Origin: Adineta vaga
Lineage: Eukaryota > Rotifera
Reading direction: 5' to 3'
Assembly (NCBI GenBank): GCA_021613535.1
Contig: CP075495.1
Coordinates: 9,982,001-10,046,000, forward strand
Length of the DNA stretch: 64,000 nt
Part shown: piece by piece, positions 49,317-61,939 of the stretch
Position numbering within the stretch: the first letter of the stretch is position 1
Layout of the letters: each line of letters opens with the position of its first letter
Notes under the pieces: generated by a model
Told to the model about the DNA's origin: nothing
Databases searched by the model: none
The model's input: only the letters and a program-made list of their open reading frames with translations
Made by a program: the position numbers and the translations under genes

Positions 49317-50430
49317 ATGACTAAAAAAGGACACGTTGATGAAAATCTAAATTCAAGTCAAAAGTCATTATCGACTGATAATTCAGAATTCCAAGCTTCA
49401 GGCACGGAAGAAAAGGATACAGAAGAAGTTATCGAAGGCACCGAAGATCAAGTAAAAATCTTTTCCAACTAATATCAATCGTATTTCCATCTCTTCAAAC
49501 CACTTTCATTGATCTAGATCCTAGAAAAAACCTTGATCAATCAAAGGATGATTCCGACGAAATCAAAAGAGAAGATAAAAAACCTAAAAGATCTCCTACT
49601 AAAAGAAACAAAAAATCAGACACAGTAAGAGATTATAAAAATTTCATCAAAACCTCAACATAATGTTTTTAGACAACTTCACCAAGAAAAGATTCTAATT
49701 TTGGAATATATGCACTTATTACTCTTGCTATTGCTATTATACTCTGGTGGTGTAGCAATCAGATGACAGATTATGATTTGAACAAAGATGATTGGCGTTC
49801 AGAAATTGATCCAGATAAAATTCTTTCCGATGATCAACGACATATAGTTCATGCTTCATTAAAATCGATTATGGATAAATCTTCTAATAAAGAAGGTGTA
49901 TCAACTTTACTCATTTTATCACCAAACGAAGAGACTGCTGTAAAAATTGCTCAATGTCTTCTTAAATCGGTGAATACTGAAAAGCATAAATATGAAGTAA
50001 ATTTTTATTATTTATATTTTTTTTGCAAAGAAAATTTAGATAAATAATCTTTCGCTTTTCTCAGGTGCCGACAGAAATCGATCTTCGTTCACATCGAGGT
50101 GGTAAATTGCAACTGGATAAGAATCTGAGATCATTACTAAGTCCAGGTGGTTCTATACGAGCTGTTCTGTTACGTCATATTGATGACCAATCGACTTCAG
50201 ATGCATTCGACCGAACTCGTCTATTATTTGCTTATTGTGATGGTGAAAATCCAGTAGTTCCACATCGATTAATCATTATGACAGCTACAAGTACTAGTCA
50301 AGATGAAAGTGAATTACGTGAAAATTTTAAAACAAGCTGGCCAAATGAACATGATTATGTCGACGCATTAATGTCTCGTATTAGTGGACATACACTTTTT
50401 GTTGAAAAAGATCAAAAATCTATTTGTTAA
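49317..50430 (+). CDS. LAP1/TOR1AIP-like torsin cofactor
   Basis: Four exons (49317-49451, 49547-49624, 49673-49996, 50065-50430) give 300 residues. The acceptor of exon 2 is the least certain; the one used keeps the frame. An acidic then basic nucleoplasmic part (KKPKRSPTKRNKK) precedes one membrane helix, GIYALITLAIAIILWWC. The lumenal domain has GVSTLLILSPNEETAVKIAQ and ends LMSRISGHTLFVEKDQKSIC. This ending matches the SRIS...GIC tail of TOR1AIP1/2, where the Arg serves as the arginine finger that activates the torsin ATPase in the perinuclear space. The middle block LLFAYCDGENPVVPHRLIIMT also fits (YCDHEN in vertebrates). It is expected at the inner nuclear membrane or ER. The protein is much shorter than human LAP1 because the nucleoplasmic region is small. 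Confidence 0.78.
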
Positions 50431-52496
50431 GTTATTAATTTCTGTTATCTTACTATTTAAATAAAACTAAAGAAAGAGTTAGCAAAATCAAATTGATATA
50501 TATATATTTTCGTAGTTTGATTTCCTCATATCAATGAATTAGATCTTTCTTATCAAAAAGAAAAGAATGTATTCCTCTTGAGACATCAATTCAATTGTAA
50601 CTAATAAAATGTGTTTTGTTCATAGATAGAAATATGAGTTGCATATTAACGAGATATTGTTTGGAAATTAATTCACTAGATAAAAAATGAAGCATTAATA
50701 CAACAACTGCCTTAATCTAACATGTTTGAAGATACACGTAAGTTTTCGAAATAAAAATACTATAGCACAATATCGACTTATTTTTAAAATTGATTTCTAT
50801 TAAATTCATGCTATAAAATCTTCTCATGTTATAACCGTTCATTTAAACTTCTTCACTTTATTATATACACAATGGCTAATTGAACTTCTAATCGAGAGTG
50901 AAATGTCCGCTCTTTAAGAATATTTATCAGAAGAAAATCGTTTCCTCTCTCGGAAAAATGTCATTGAACTTGACCTTCATTAGAATTATTTCTCGAAGAA
51001 ATCGTAAAACTATCTGTACGAAGAAAAAATCTAATCAAGATATAGATTATTTTAACTTTTCTACAGAAAAAAAATCTTTATGTTAAATATCTCTGTCATC
51101 ATTATTTGTGTAGTTAACTTGAGACAACTTCAGAATGTTTCTATATAAGTGTTAAACTAACAATATTGATGAGGATAAAATGCACATTTTGATTACTAAC
51201 TATTATTAAAATAAACATAAACATTGCTTGAATAACAAAATTAGTTCAATTGTATAAAGGACTCATCCATTTAGTGAAAGTTACTTCTTTCCTATACTAT
51301 TGTTTCTATGTATTGATTAATTAAATCGAAGAGATGAAGCGTATTAATGATGTGTGTCATTACTGTAACCTTGTAATCATCTTTAACATTGCCCTATGAA
51401 ACCATCCGCATCTGTAAAGTAGGATAATTATCACGTTATTATATGTTCAACGATAGATCACATTGCTATTGATGTTCTTTAGTGAAGATTAATTTTCATT
51501 GAAGCTTATAAAAATTGTCTTTTTTTCGTTGAATAGTTAATCTGTTTGCTGATTATTTCTTTTCGTTATGTTAATTCAATCATGTGTATAATAGAAAGAA
51601 TACACCCTAGATCGAACTGTATGATGTCACTAAGTCTAATTGACCGTGCTCTTGTTTTCTTGACGAACAAGAAGAATAGATCGAGATAGATGATGTAAAA
51701 CAATCTACAAAGTTATCAGAGACAAGAAACTATACATCTCATGATCAATCATGATCTTAATCAGATAAGTCCATCTGTTCGTCTTTCCACGAATCATATT
51801 GAATAGATTTTTTTCTGTTGCTTTCTAACATTTTTTCTTATAGTTAAGAACACAGGTGAGCTGCGCATATATGTATGGAATAGAATTTTTCTTTTCCTTC
51901 GAAAAAAAAAGAAGAAGAAGAAGAAGTGAAAGGAAATGCTCTAATGTTATGACAATCAAATAGTAATATTCATTGTAGATCGACAAAGATTATTGTTTCT
52001 GGTTATGAAAATGATGGTTTTACTTGCTTGGTAGGTACGACTTATGCAGGATAGATGATAGCTAGAGATTGTATGATTACATTTAAATAAAGAAAACAAA
52101 AATGGATTTCAAATGGATTGAAATCAGCTCATTTATTTATTTTCGTCATATGAAATACATTTCGTGATAGAAAATAGTTCAATATATTGATTATTACAAG
52201 AAAAATTATTAGGAAAAATCGACTTTTTCATGATTCTATTCATCACAAATATGTACTTTAGCGTCAGTTATTTAAAAAGAAGAAAAAAAATAGAAAGGAG
52301 TCTTTTTCTATCTTTCATTGATCCGCTCAACGTTTCTTAGTTTTTTCTCATTATGCGCGAATAAAATTTCTGAGAGAAAATATTCCTTTTGTCTTAAACT
52401 ATCCCTTCAAGGTTTATAAGACTTTTTTTCTTTCTATTTGATCTATGCCATGTATTAAGACACTACTTTCTATCTGTATTTTTAGCGAATTCATCT
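50431..52496. other. 2.1 kb intergenic, no gene seen
   Basis: AT-rich DNA lies between the LAP1-like and stomatin genes. It contains a GAA run at about 51909-51926 and a polypyrimidine-AG site ending at 52485, 11 bp before the stomatin ATG. Short open frames lack protein-like composition. No transposon or RNA gene is recognised. Confidence 0.55.
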
Positions 52497-53675
52497 ATGG
52501 GTCCATCTCGGAATAATTCTTCGAATGAAGTCTTTCTAAATGAATCTATCGATGAACAACAACAATCAGGACAAGGAACACTAATACCAATAATGCCTCT
52601 TTCTTCACGTTTATCACGAAAATCGTCAATATCAGCTATATTTGATGATAGTCGTCGTCGTGATGATGTTGTATTAAAACGTACACGATCAAGTATACGT
52701 CGTTTATGGTCAAAATATGATGTACCTTATGTAATTGGAGAAGAAATTCATGATGCTAAACGTACAATATGTGAAACAACATTAATTCTTGGTTCATGGT
52801 GTCTTATTATACTTTTCTTTCCATTTTCACTTTTTTTTACATTAAAAATTATTCAAGAATATGAGCGTGCAGTTATATTTCGTTTGGGTCGTTTAACAAG
52901 TAATTCTGTACGTGGTCCTGGTATGTGTTTTATTCTACAATGTATTGATACAATACATCTTGTTGATATGCGTACAGTTTCTTTCGATGTACCACCACAA
53001 GAAGTTTTAACACGTGATAGTGTAACAGTTGCTGTAGATGCTGTTGTTTATTATCGTGTTTTTAATCCAACTGTATCAGTTGCTAACGTTGAATATGCCC
53101 AAGAATCCACACGTTTACTTGCTCAAACATCATTACGAAATGTACTTGGTACACGATTGTTATCAGAATTATTATGTGATCGTGGTACTGTTTCCAAAGC
53201 CATGCGTATCTGTTTAGATGAAGCAACAGCTAATTGGGGTATTAAAGTTGAACGTGTAGAAATTAAAGATGTACGTTTACCAAAAATGTTACAACGTATT
53301 ATGGCTGCAGAAGCTGAAGCAGCACGTGAAGCACGAGCAAAAGTAAGTCTTTCAATGAATGTTTAGATTGTTCATTATTTGATTAATATTTATTTCTAGA
53401 TTATTGTTAGTGAAGGTGAATTTAAAGCATCGCGAGCACTGAAAGATGCAGCGGATATTCTTTCGCAATCTCCATGTGCAATGCAATTACGTTATTTACA
53501 AACATTAAATGGTATTGCAACTGAACAAAATTCGACAATTATTTTTCCATTACCAGTTGATTTCTCTTCATTTTTTCAAAAAGTTCCGACAGATCCAAAT
53601 TCTTTTGTCTACCTAAACCAACAACAGCATCAATTAAAACAAATAATAATAATAATAATAATAATCAGCCGATGA
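52497..53675 (+). CDS. Stomatin/podocin-family band-7 protein
   Basis: Exons 52497-53342 and 53400-53675 give 373 residues. Stomatins are hairpin-inserted membrane scaffolds that bind cholesterol and regulate ion channels such as mechanosensitive DEG/ENaC and ASIC. After a polar N-terminus of about 95 residues with basic motifs comes the hydrophobic hairpin LILGSWCLIILFFPFSLFFT. The band-7/SPFH domain follows (ERAVIFRLGRL, RGPGMCFILQCIDT, DMRTVSFDVPPQEVLTRD, GIKVERVEIKDVRLP) with the coiled AEAEAAREARAK. Exon 2 completes the C-terminal oligomerisation region (ILSQSPCAMQLRYLQTL). The length and hairpin resemble MEC-2/STOML3. The extreme C-terminus is a run of Ile from an ATA repeat. An AG at 52484-52485 just before the ATG may mean a 5' exon or trans-splice site. 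Confidence 0.93.
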
Positions 53676-54653
53676 CATCACCAGAAACAGTTCTTCTATC
53701 ACAGATAGCAACAGATATTTAACAAGAAACAAACAGGAATGAATGATTTGTTGTGTTTTGTTTGTGTCTATTTATTGTTTTGGTGTTTCAACTTTATCTT
53801 ATTTGAATATAGATTCATTGTTCACGAGTTACCTCGTCTGATTTCAAAAGAAACGAGGTAAATTTCTGAAGCGGATAAAAATTTCATTAAAAAAACGCTT
53901 CTATCTCTAATGATTATAAGTACTAAGTTATTTATCTTTTTATGAGCTTCTATTTTTATGGAAAAGATTTGATCGATAAGAAAAAGGTATTAGAAAAGTA
54001 GCATTACCTGTTTGAAATTTGTTAAACATCATTTTAATCTTATGATTACTTCTTTATTCCAGTATCATTACATGGTTTTTATTTAAAGTCTGGAATAGTT
54101 AATAGACACAAACGACTGTTTTTATTGACCTTATACGATGAATGAGACTCTTAATTATATCTAAATGTTGTAATTGAAGGACAACATGTTAGCTACGCAT
54201 GTCAACGTTTTCTCTTTTTTTCTTCTTCTTCATCGTCACAAAAATCAAGTCATCTATTTCGTTTTATATTGTTTTTAATATAAGAAGAAAAAAGTTACGA
54301 ATTGAAAAAAAATAAAAATTCATCAACCTTCATAGGAAGGTGATTCGATTAAACTTTAAAATAATAAAAGATGAAAAAAATTCAGTTTTAGTTTAATGTA
54401 AAATGATCTATATATATATATTCAAGGAAAATATATTGTCAGTCAAATATATTTTTCTTCTTCTTCTTCTTCTTTCTTCTCCTTACAAAACAAGCGTACA
54501 TTACGAATCAGTGAAACATTTATTTTTATTGCGCTTCATTTCATTTCAAATCAACCTTCTCGTTATTTTAGTCAGACGTCAAGCACGTCTTACTAGACCA
54601 AGATCAGTAACAAAACGTTATTTTCTTTCTCTTTCTTTTGAACAATAGTTTCA
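53676..54653. other. Intergenic before the TIR pair
   Basis: About 1 kb of AT-rich sequence with a TTC run near 54458-54475. The interval includes the 5' region of the first TIR gene. No separate gene is seen. Confidence 0.5.
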
Positions 54654-57416
54654 ATGATAGTAAAACCAGCGAATTTAATTGCTATTCAACACGATAGAAT
54701 TCATGATAAACTTTCTTCTAATGATATTTGTATAATGTTCAATCAATTTCTAATTGAATTTGAACGGATGGAAAAAAGTGGACATGCAACAACAAAATTG
54801 TTTCTCGATGCTGTAGAAGATATTATTGATGCTGTTCTATCGATATTACCATATAAACTACTTGATCCCAAAGTTCTTAATCATCCATTAATGCATTTTA
54901 TTCAACAATTACTAATAACAATATTAGACAATTGGTGTATATCACAATTACGAATAAATATTCAAGAAACAGATATTTTATTAAAAATTGTACTTATTTT
55001 TGTACATGCAGCTGAACAAGCATTTATGCCAGATGTTAATGAAAATGAAAAAACGAAAAAAGATCTATTAACAACAAAACAATTATTATTTAAAGTACGA
55101 GAACAAATTGATGGAATTGTTTTGAATAAACAAGATTCGGATGAAGATCCAAATGTATGGGCAGTTGGTTTACTAACAATTAAATTATTACAAGGTTCAC
55201 CATTCTATTATAATTTAGGTCGAAATCAAAGATTAATTAATGATTGTAAGTTTATTTTCTTTGTTCTATTAAATTTCATGATATAGTTATCTTTATATTC
55301 TATCTAGTAATCATGAATAGTCTTGATTCATATGATTATAGACAAATAATGCTTCGATTACAACATGGTCAATCACTTACTGATATTGATTATTTTTTAT
55401 TTTTGACTTGTTGGCAATACTTATCTTCTAGATCGTTGACAAAAGAAAACTTTTCGATATCATTAAATGAAACTGATCTTCTTCATTTTCTTGTTGATGA
55501 ACTGATAACACGATTAGAATATGCTATTGATGAGTTACTATCCATTGCTCCACCTTCACTTGCATACATATTTGAACGATGTCATCAACTCCTCACCATC
55601 CATAATCTCGCTTCATTCGATAAACATGCTAACTATATTATTGATCGTCTCACACATATTCTTCAAAATCAACTCACAACAAATTCACAAGATCAAGCAT
55701 TAATTATTGTCGCACTAGATGCATTTCATGATCTCACAAAAACATCTGATATTCGTGCGATCATCAAGAATCGTCAACTAACTTCGTTGTTTAGGAATTT
55801 CACATCAACAGAAAATAATGATCAACGAAAACTAGCATTTGGTATCCTTGCTGAGATCATGGATGAACAAGAGATCAACAAGAATCCAGAAGAAATGACA
55901 ACCATATTTATTGATCAACTGAAACAACTCGATCCGAAAGAATATAATCCTGATCTTGATAATATATTATCAACTATTAAAGGTATACAAAGCAGAGAGA
56001 AAATTACATCTCTGTCATACCGATTCTCATGAAAACGAACAGTTAGTAAAGTAGTTTATGTTTTATTATTATTGTAGTGTTGATACAGCATGAGTCACCG
56101 AAAAATGAAATTATTAAACAAGGTGGTTTGGAAAGAATCGTGTCATTTATTCGTGATGGTGATATAAGCAAACAATCCGATAATCAACTAGAAAATGCTC
56201 TCAAGATTCTTTGGTTATCAACATTTGATCATCCAGACGTCGTCAAATCCTTTCAAGAAGATGTCAAGTTCATGACACGTGTCAATCAACTACTTGATCA
56301 TGCAAAACAAAATCAAAATCCTAAACTTGAAAAAGCAGCTGATGGTCTCATCTGGAAAGTCGAAAAAGAAGAAAAGTTCAAAGAACAACAACAAGAGAAG
56401 AAAAAGAAGAAGAAAAGTGAACAAAGTGGCACAACTGATGGAGCAGAAGAAGACGAAGAGGAGGAGGAAGAACAGTATGATCTCATGATTTCATATTCAT
56501 GGGCTGATATGGATTTAGCACATCGAATATTTCATCATTTGACTGAAAAACTAGGATATAAAATTTGGCTTGATCAGGAACAAATGCATGGATCGACTAT
56601 AGAAGCTATGGTATGAAATGATCGGATGTTGAAGGAGTAAGAAGAATGATTTTATATTTAGGCGAATGCAGTTGATAATGCTCAGTTCATTTTGATGTGT
56701 ATGTCAGAAACGTATAAACGAAGTGCGAACTGTAAGTCTGAGGCTGAATATGCATTTAATCGAAAGAAGCATATTGTTCCATGTAAGATGAAGAAAGATT
56801 ATTCAGCTGATGGATGGCTAGGTTTTATATTGGGAACTCGAATGTACATCGATTTTGAAACACAAGAATTCGAGAAAGCAATTGAATTATTAGATAATGA
56901 AATTCAGTTACAAAAGAAGAAACGAAAAGAAGCGAAGGAAAGTACGAAGTAGGTAATTCTCTCAATAATTTACTTTTTAAATTTGGAAGATATCCTTAAT
57001 TTAGAACACCGTTATTGGATGAAATGGCTGATAAGAAGATTGAGAATACGAAAGTAGAATGTCAAAGTACAGATAATGAAATAATCGAAAGAATAGAGAC
57101 GAAAAATATTGCAAGTTGGACTATATCAGATGCTCGAGATTTCCTTATCAAAAAAGACTTATTGGATATTTTGCCACTTTTTGAAGGTATTAATGGTAGA
57201 GAATTATTTGATTTATATTCAATGTGTAAGATCAATTCTGTGTTAATGTATCGCTCGTTAAAATCAGAACTATTGAAAATGCATGATAAAGTTTTGACGA
57301 TTGCTACTTACCTTCATTTTATAGATCGTTTACGTACAGTATGCGATCATGGTTCATCCTTAGACACATTTGTTTGTGATAAACAATTCGAAGAATGTGT
57401 AGATGATGTTGATTAA
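54654..57416 (+). CDS. ARM-like/TIR/SAM-like protein, copy 1 (intact)
   Basis: Five exons (54654-55245, 55308-55982, 56078-56610, 56662-56948, 57005-57416) give 832 residues. Residues 1-510 are helical and armadillo/HEAT-like (LLTIKLLQGSPFYYN, AYIFERCHQLLTIHNLASF, NEIIKQGGLERIVSFIRDG). A Lys-rich then acidic linker follows. The TIR domain starts near Y556 (YDLMISYSWADMDLAHRIF), has KIWLDQEQMHGSTIEAM, FILMCMSETYKRS and CKSEAEYA, and ends near DGWLGFILGTRMYIDF. E627 in CKSEAEYA sits where NAD-cleaving TIR domains carry the catalytic Glu. The C-terminal region (from about 732, ASWTISDARDFLIKKDLLDILPL without a break) is SAM-like. SARM1 has ARM-SAM-SAM-TIR, so the order differs. The fourth donor is taken as GTAGGT at 56949, which avoids an in-frame TAG. 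Poly(A) signal at 57481. NADase activity is inferred. Confidence 0.82.
55568..55699 (+). repeat. 132 bp tract identical to copy 2 (60125-60256)
   Basis: This part of exon 2 is the same base for base in both TIR genes, including silent positions, while flanking codons differ. Codons inside it are more C-rich (CTC, ATC, TTC) than in the rest of the gene, which suggests a shared donor sequence. Confidence 0.85.
56485..56711 (+). repeat. 227 bp tract identical to copy 2 (61004-61230)
   Basis: The tract covers the TIR part of exon 3, the whole 51 bp third intron and the first part of exon 4. The intron is identical in the two copies, while introns 1, 2 and 4 clearly differ. This is what gene conversion or a selectively recent exchange would leave. 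Confidence 0.88.
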
Positions 57417-59173
57417 ATTGTATGAATTTTTTTTGTACCAAAGAAAATGTTTGTCAAATATTTTCTTGCCTTTAGCAGCTAATAAATTTGCATATTTATA
57501 GAATTTTTGAGCAACGTATATGGATATTTTTAATAATGAAAATTCTGCATCTATATATGTTCTCCAAATGAACAGTTTCTAGACAAGGTACTCAAATCGT
57601 CCATCCGATATTCAAAAAAAAAACAATTTTAAGAGAGCAGAAAGATCTTCACATCGAAGATCATAAAACATTGTATCGTGACTATCATCGAAACACATGT
57701 AATTCTACAGAAGCAGACAATCAATAGGTTTATCTTTCATTTTACCTGTAACATTTTTTATCGATCCGTAAAATATCAAATTTACACCTCGAATGCAAAG
57801 TACATGTGTGTAAATTGTTTATATTCAAAAAATGATACACACATCTGATTATGCATAATAAAAAATCTCGAAAAAAGGCGACTTAAATTTTTTCTTTTCG
57901 TCAACAGAATTACATGTTTAATGAATATTGTTGATTTAAACTATGTTTTCTTTTGAGTTTGACGAATAGCCAAGCATCAAATTGTTCAATTTCATACTAG
58001 TGACATGAATATTCGAAGGAAAATCAAAATCTATACATCAATGTAATTTTCACTTTTATAGAAAAAAAATCAATCCAGTCTCATCGAACCTAGTTTTGAC
58101 ATTTAATCAATAGGAATATACTTTTACGTCATTCACTGATAGCATGTAGAGATATAATCACATGTTCTACCTAAGTTATTATTCGGTATGATTGTACATA
58201 ATTTATTCTTTAGACGATTTTATATAATATACATTATTTTTCATGTAGTTTCTCATACATAGTGATGCTTTTCAGTGAAATCTTCGATGCGTAACCAATA
58301 GACAAAAAATCCAATGTATTTGTAATAATCAATGTCATCCATGGCCGATAAATATATCGAAGTTAATCTGTTTTATACTAGATAATTTATATCAGTGGTT
58401 CAAATTAAACTATACTAATATTTTTTCTCAATATTATGATCAATCAAAACGTACGCACTAATAATGAATACATTCTTTCTCGTACTATTAATTACGGTCA
58501 CTGTGAATTTGAAATTGATGTATAGCAAAAACACTATTATCGATTGAAGTGAAGCAATTAAGGAAGGTAAAAAGTATTGTTTGTTACCTTGAACTTGTTT
58601 TCGTGATAGGTAATCATTACATTTTACATAATGATGGGTAATTGTCAATTCGTAAATTTAAATCATATGAGTTATTATGAAAAAAAGAAAGTAATTGCAA
58701 AATAACAAAATATTTTCAAAAACATCATTGCGTTTCTCAAACAAAAGTTTAATATTTATCTCATTCGAATAACATATTTTGATTGATATCAATGAGTAAC
58801 AATATTATTTTTCTCTCTCTCTGTTTAACCGATTTATATATGTTCGTTTAAAGCATTGCAGGTAATTGTTATATGTGCAAATGACTTGTGTCGTTAATAT
58901 ACCTTTAGTATTTTCTACATTTGTTTTTCGCGTTTATAAAATATTGCATTTCATTCATCCGAATCGAGTTGAGATGAAATTGAAGCAACGAGTGTAAAGG
59001 AAACCTATAGATACGGGATTTGTTTTTCGAAATGCATCTTTTTCGATCACGGCATAATCGAACAAATATACAAGTTTATATTTTATGCCATCTCATTAGT
59101 ATTTAATACTGAACGAATATTTAGATTTTAGATATTTTTGTTACACGTACGTAAAGTTTTTTGTGTGATAATT
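57417..59173. other. Spacer between the tandem TIR genes
   Basis: 1.76 kb of AT-rich DNA. It includes the poly(A) signal of copy 1 (57481-57486). No gene or mobile element is recognised that would explain the duplication. Confidence 0.5.
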
Positions 59174-61939
59174 ATGACAACAGAACATACAGACACACCC
59201 GTATCACCAGTAATGGTTAATCGAGCTAATTGGTCCGCTATTCGACGAGATTCTATGGAACATGACCTTTCTTCGAATGATATTTGTAAGATGTTTAATC
59301 AATTTTTAATTGAATTTGAACGAATGGAAAAAAGTGGATATGCAACAACGAACATCTTCTTAGATGCCGTTGAACAGATAGCAGATGCTGTTATATAATA
59401 TCACCTCATAAATTACTTGATTCAAAAGTTCTTTATCATCCATTGATGTCATTCTTACAGCAGATGCTTGTTGATATCTTAAGTAATTGGAGATCTTCGA
59501 ATCAACGACTAAATATTCAAGAGACGGATATCTTTCTGAAGATTACGCTGATATTTCTTCATGCTGCCGAACAAGTATCTACGCCGAATACCGACGAAAA
59601 TCTATCGAAAATAAGAGATTTAATAGCCACAAAAAGATTTCTTTTTCTAGTACAAGAACAAGTTGATGATATTGTTCTCAATAAGCCAGGTATTAATGAT
59701 GATCCTAACATATGCACATTAGGTTTATTAACAATTAGATTGTTACAAGGATGTCCATTTTATTACAGTATGGAACGAAATCAACGATTGATTGATGATT
59801 GTAAGTTTTTGTCTTTTGCATTTTTCATGATTATGAAACATTGTTAAAACTTGTTTCAATTTAGTGGTAATGAATTGTTTGGATTCGTATGATTATGTTC
59901 AATCAGTGCATCAACTTCAACTCAATCAAGCACTTACTGATGTCGATCGTTTTCTTCTATATACCTGTTGGGAATATGTACCTTTTGTCTCAGCATCATC
60001 ACATTCAGCGTCTAGTACATCAAAATCGAACAGTATAGTTCAGTATATTTATGATGAACTATTGAAACGACTAGAACATGCTGCTGATCAACCTCCACCA
60101 TGTACAACTAAATCACTTGCATATATATTTGAACGATGTCATCAACTCCTCACCATCCATAATCTCGCTTCATTCGATAAACATGCTAACTATATTATTG
60201 ATCGTCTCACACATATTCTTCAAAATCAACTCACAACAAATTCACAAGATCAAGCAGTAATTCTTGTCGTATTAGATGCCTTTCATAATCTGACCAAAAC
60301 ATCTGATATTCGTGCGATCATCAAGAATCGTCAACTAACTTCGTTGTTTAGGAATTTCACATTAACAGAAAATAATGATCAGCGAAAGCTAGCATTTGGC
60401 ATTCTTGCTGAGATCATGGATGAACAAGAGATCAACAAGAATCCAGAAGAAATGACAACAATATTTATTGATCAACTAAAACGACTCAATCCAAAGGAAT
60501 ACAATCAGGATATTGATAGTGCGCTATCCACACTAAAAGGTATCATCAATTAAAAGGAAACCATACTCGATCATATTTTTCTTCTTCTTGTAGGACTGAT
60601 GCAACATGAAGAAGTGAAAAATGAAATTATCAGACAAGGTGGTTTGGAAAATCTCGCGTCATTTATTCGTGATGGTGATCTTAGCAAACAGTCCATTAGA
60701 CAATTGGAAGATACTCTCGAAATTCTTTGGTTATCAACATTTGATCATCCAGAAGTCGTCAAATCCTTTCAAGAAGATGTCAAGTTCATGACACGTGTCA
60801 ATCAACTACTTGACCATGCAAAACAAAATCAAAATCCTAAACTTGAAAAAGCAGCTGATGGTCTCATCTGGAAAGTCGAAAAAGAAGAAAAGTTCAAGGA
60901 ACAACAACAAGAGAAGAAGAAGAAGAAAAAAACTGAACAGAGTGGCACAACTGATGGAGTAGAAGAAGACGAAGACGAAGAGGAAGAAGAACAGTATGAT
61001 CTAATGATTTCATATTCATGGGCTGATATGGATTTAGCACATCGAATATTTCATCATTTGACTGAAAAACTAGGATATAAAATTTGGCTTGATCAGGAAC
61101 AAATGCATGGATCGACTATAGAAGCTATGGTATGAAATGATCGGATGTTGAAGGAGTAAGAAGAATGATTTTATATTTAGGCGAATGCAGTTGATAATGC
61201 TCAGTTCATTTTGATGTGTATGTCAGAAACATATAAACGAAGTGCGAACTGTAAGTCTGAGGCTGAATATGCATTTAATCGAAAGAAGCATATTGTTCCA
61301 TGTAAAATGAAGAAAGATTATTCACCTGATGGATGGCTAGGTTTTATATTGGGAACTCGAATGTACATTGATTTTGGAACATATGAATTCGAGAAAGCAA
61401 TTGAATTATTAGATAATGAAATTCAGTTACAAAAGAAGAAACGAAAAGAAGCAAAAGAAAGTGCTAGGTAAGAGAATTGATGTGTAACATATAGTTGTTC
61501 GAATTATCTCTGACTTTATTTTAGAATTGAAAGGAAAGGCGAGGCAGATATTGATAGTAAGAAATTTAATAAAGAAGAAGCATTAGGTTCTCCATCATCG
61601 AACGATATGAAGGATAAATTGAGTGGTAAACTATCGAACTGGAGTGAAGGACATGTTCGAGATTTCTTGATAAAACAGAATCTTATAGCAATGGTGCCTC
61701 TTTGTGATGGAATTAATGGTGAAGAATTGTCCGAATTATATGTCATGTGTAAAGCAAATTCAACATCAATGTATCGTTCTTTAAAATTCGAACTTCTTCA
61801 TGGTCATCATCGAATATTACCAATCTCAACATTTCTTCGATTTATGAGTCGAATGCGTTCCGTTTCTGATGATGGATTATCATCAAATACACAAACGGTA
61901 CATAAAACTGAAGAAGAACATTCTGGAGACGAGGACTAA
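59174..61939 (+). pseudogene. ARM-like/TIR/SAM-like protein, copy 2 (5' frameshift)
   Basis: The five-exon structure matches copy 1: 59174-59800, 59865-60539, 60594-61129, 61181-61467, 61525-61939. Exon 1 is one base short of the length its phase needs. Near 59390-59398 the frame of copy 1 (GATGCTGTTCTATCGATA) is matched by a version lacking one base, giving TAA at 59396-59398 after 74 codons. Everything downstream is intact and in frame, including the TIR catalytic-type CKSEAEYA and the C-terminal SAM-like part (LSNWSEGHVRDFLIKQ). Internal ATGs from 59443 could still make a protein lacking the first 90 or so residues. The options are a recent pseudogene, an N-truncated functional form, or a sequencing error. 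The N-terminal exon is the most diverged part between copies; the TIR part is nearly identical. Confidence 0.75.

Noticed and set aside
55521-55703. Alternate-frame ORF repeated in both TIR copies
   Set aside because: It is a shadow of the conserved exon 2 tract in another frame; its conservation follows from the real frame.
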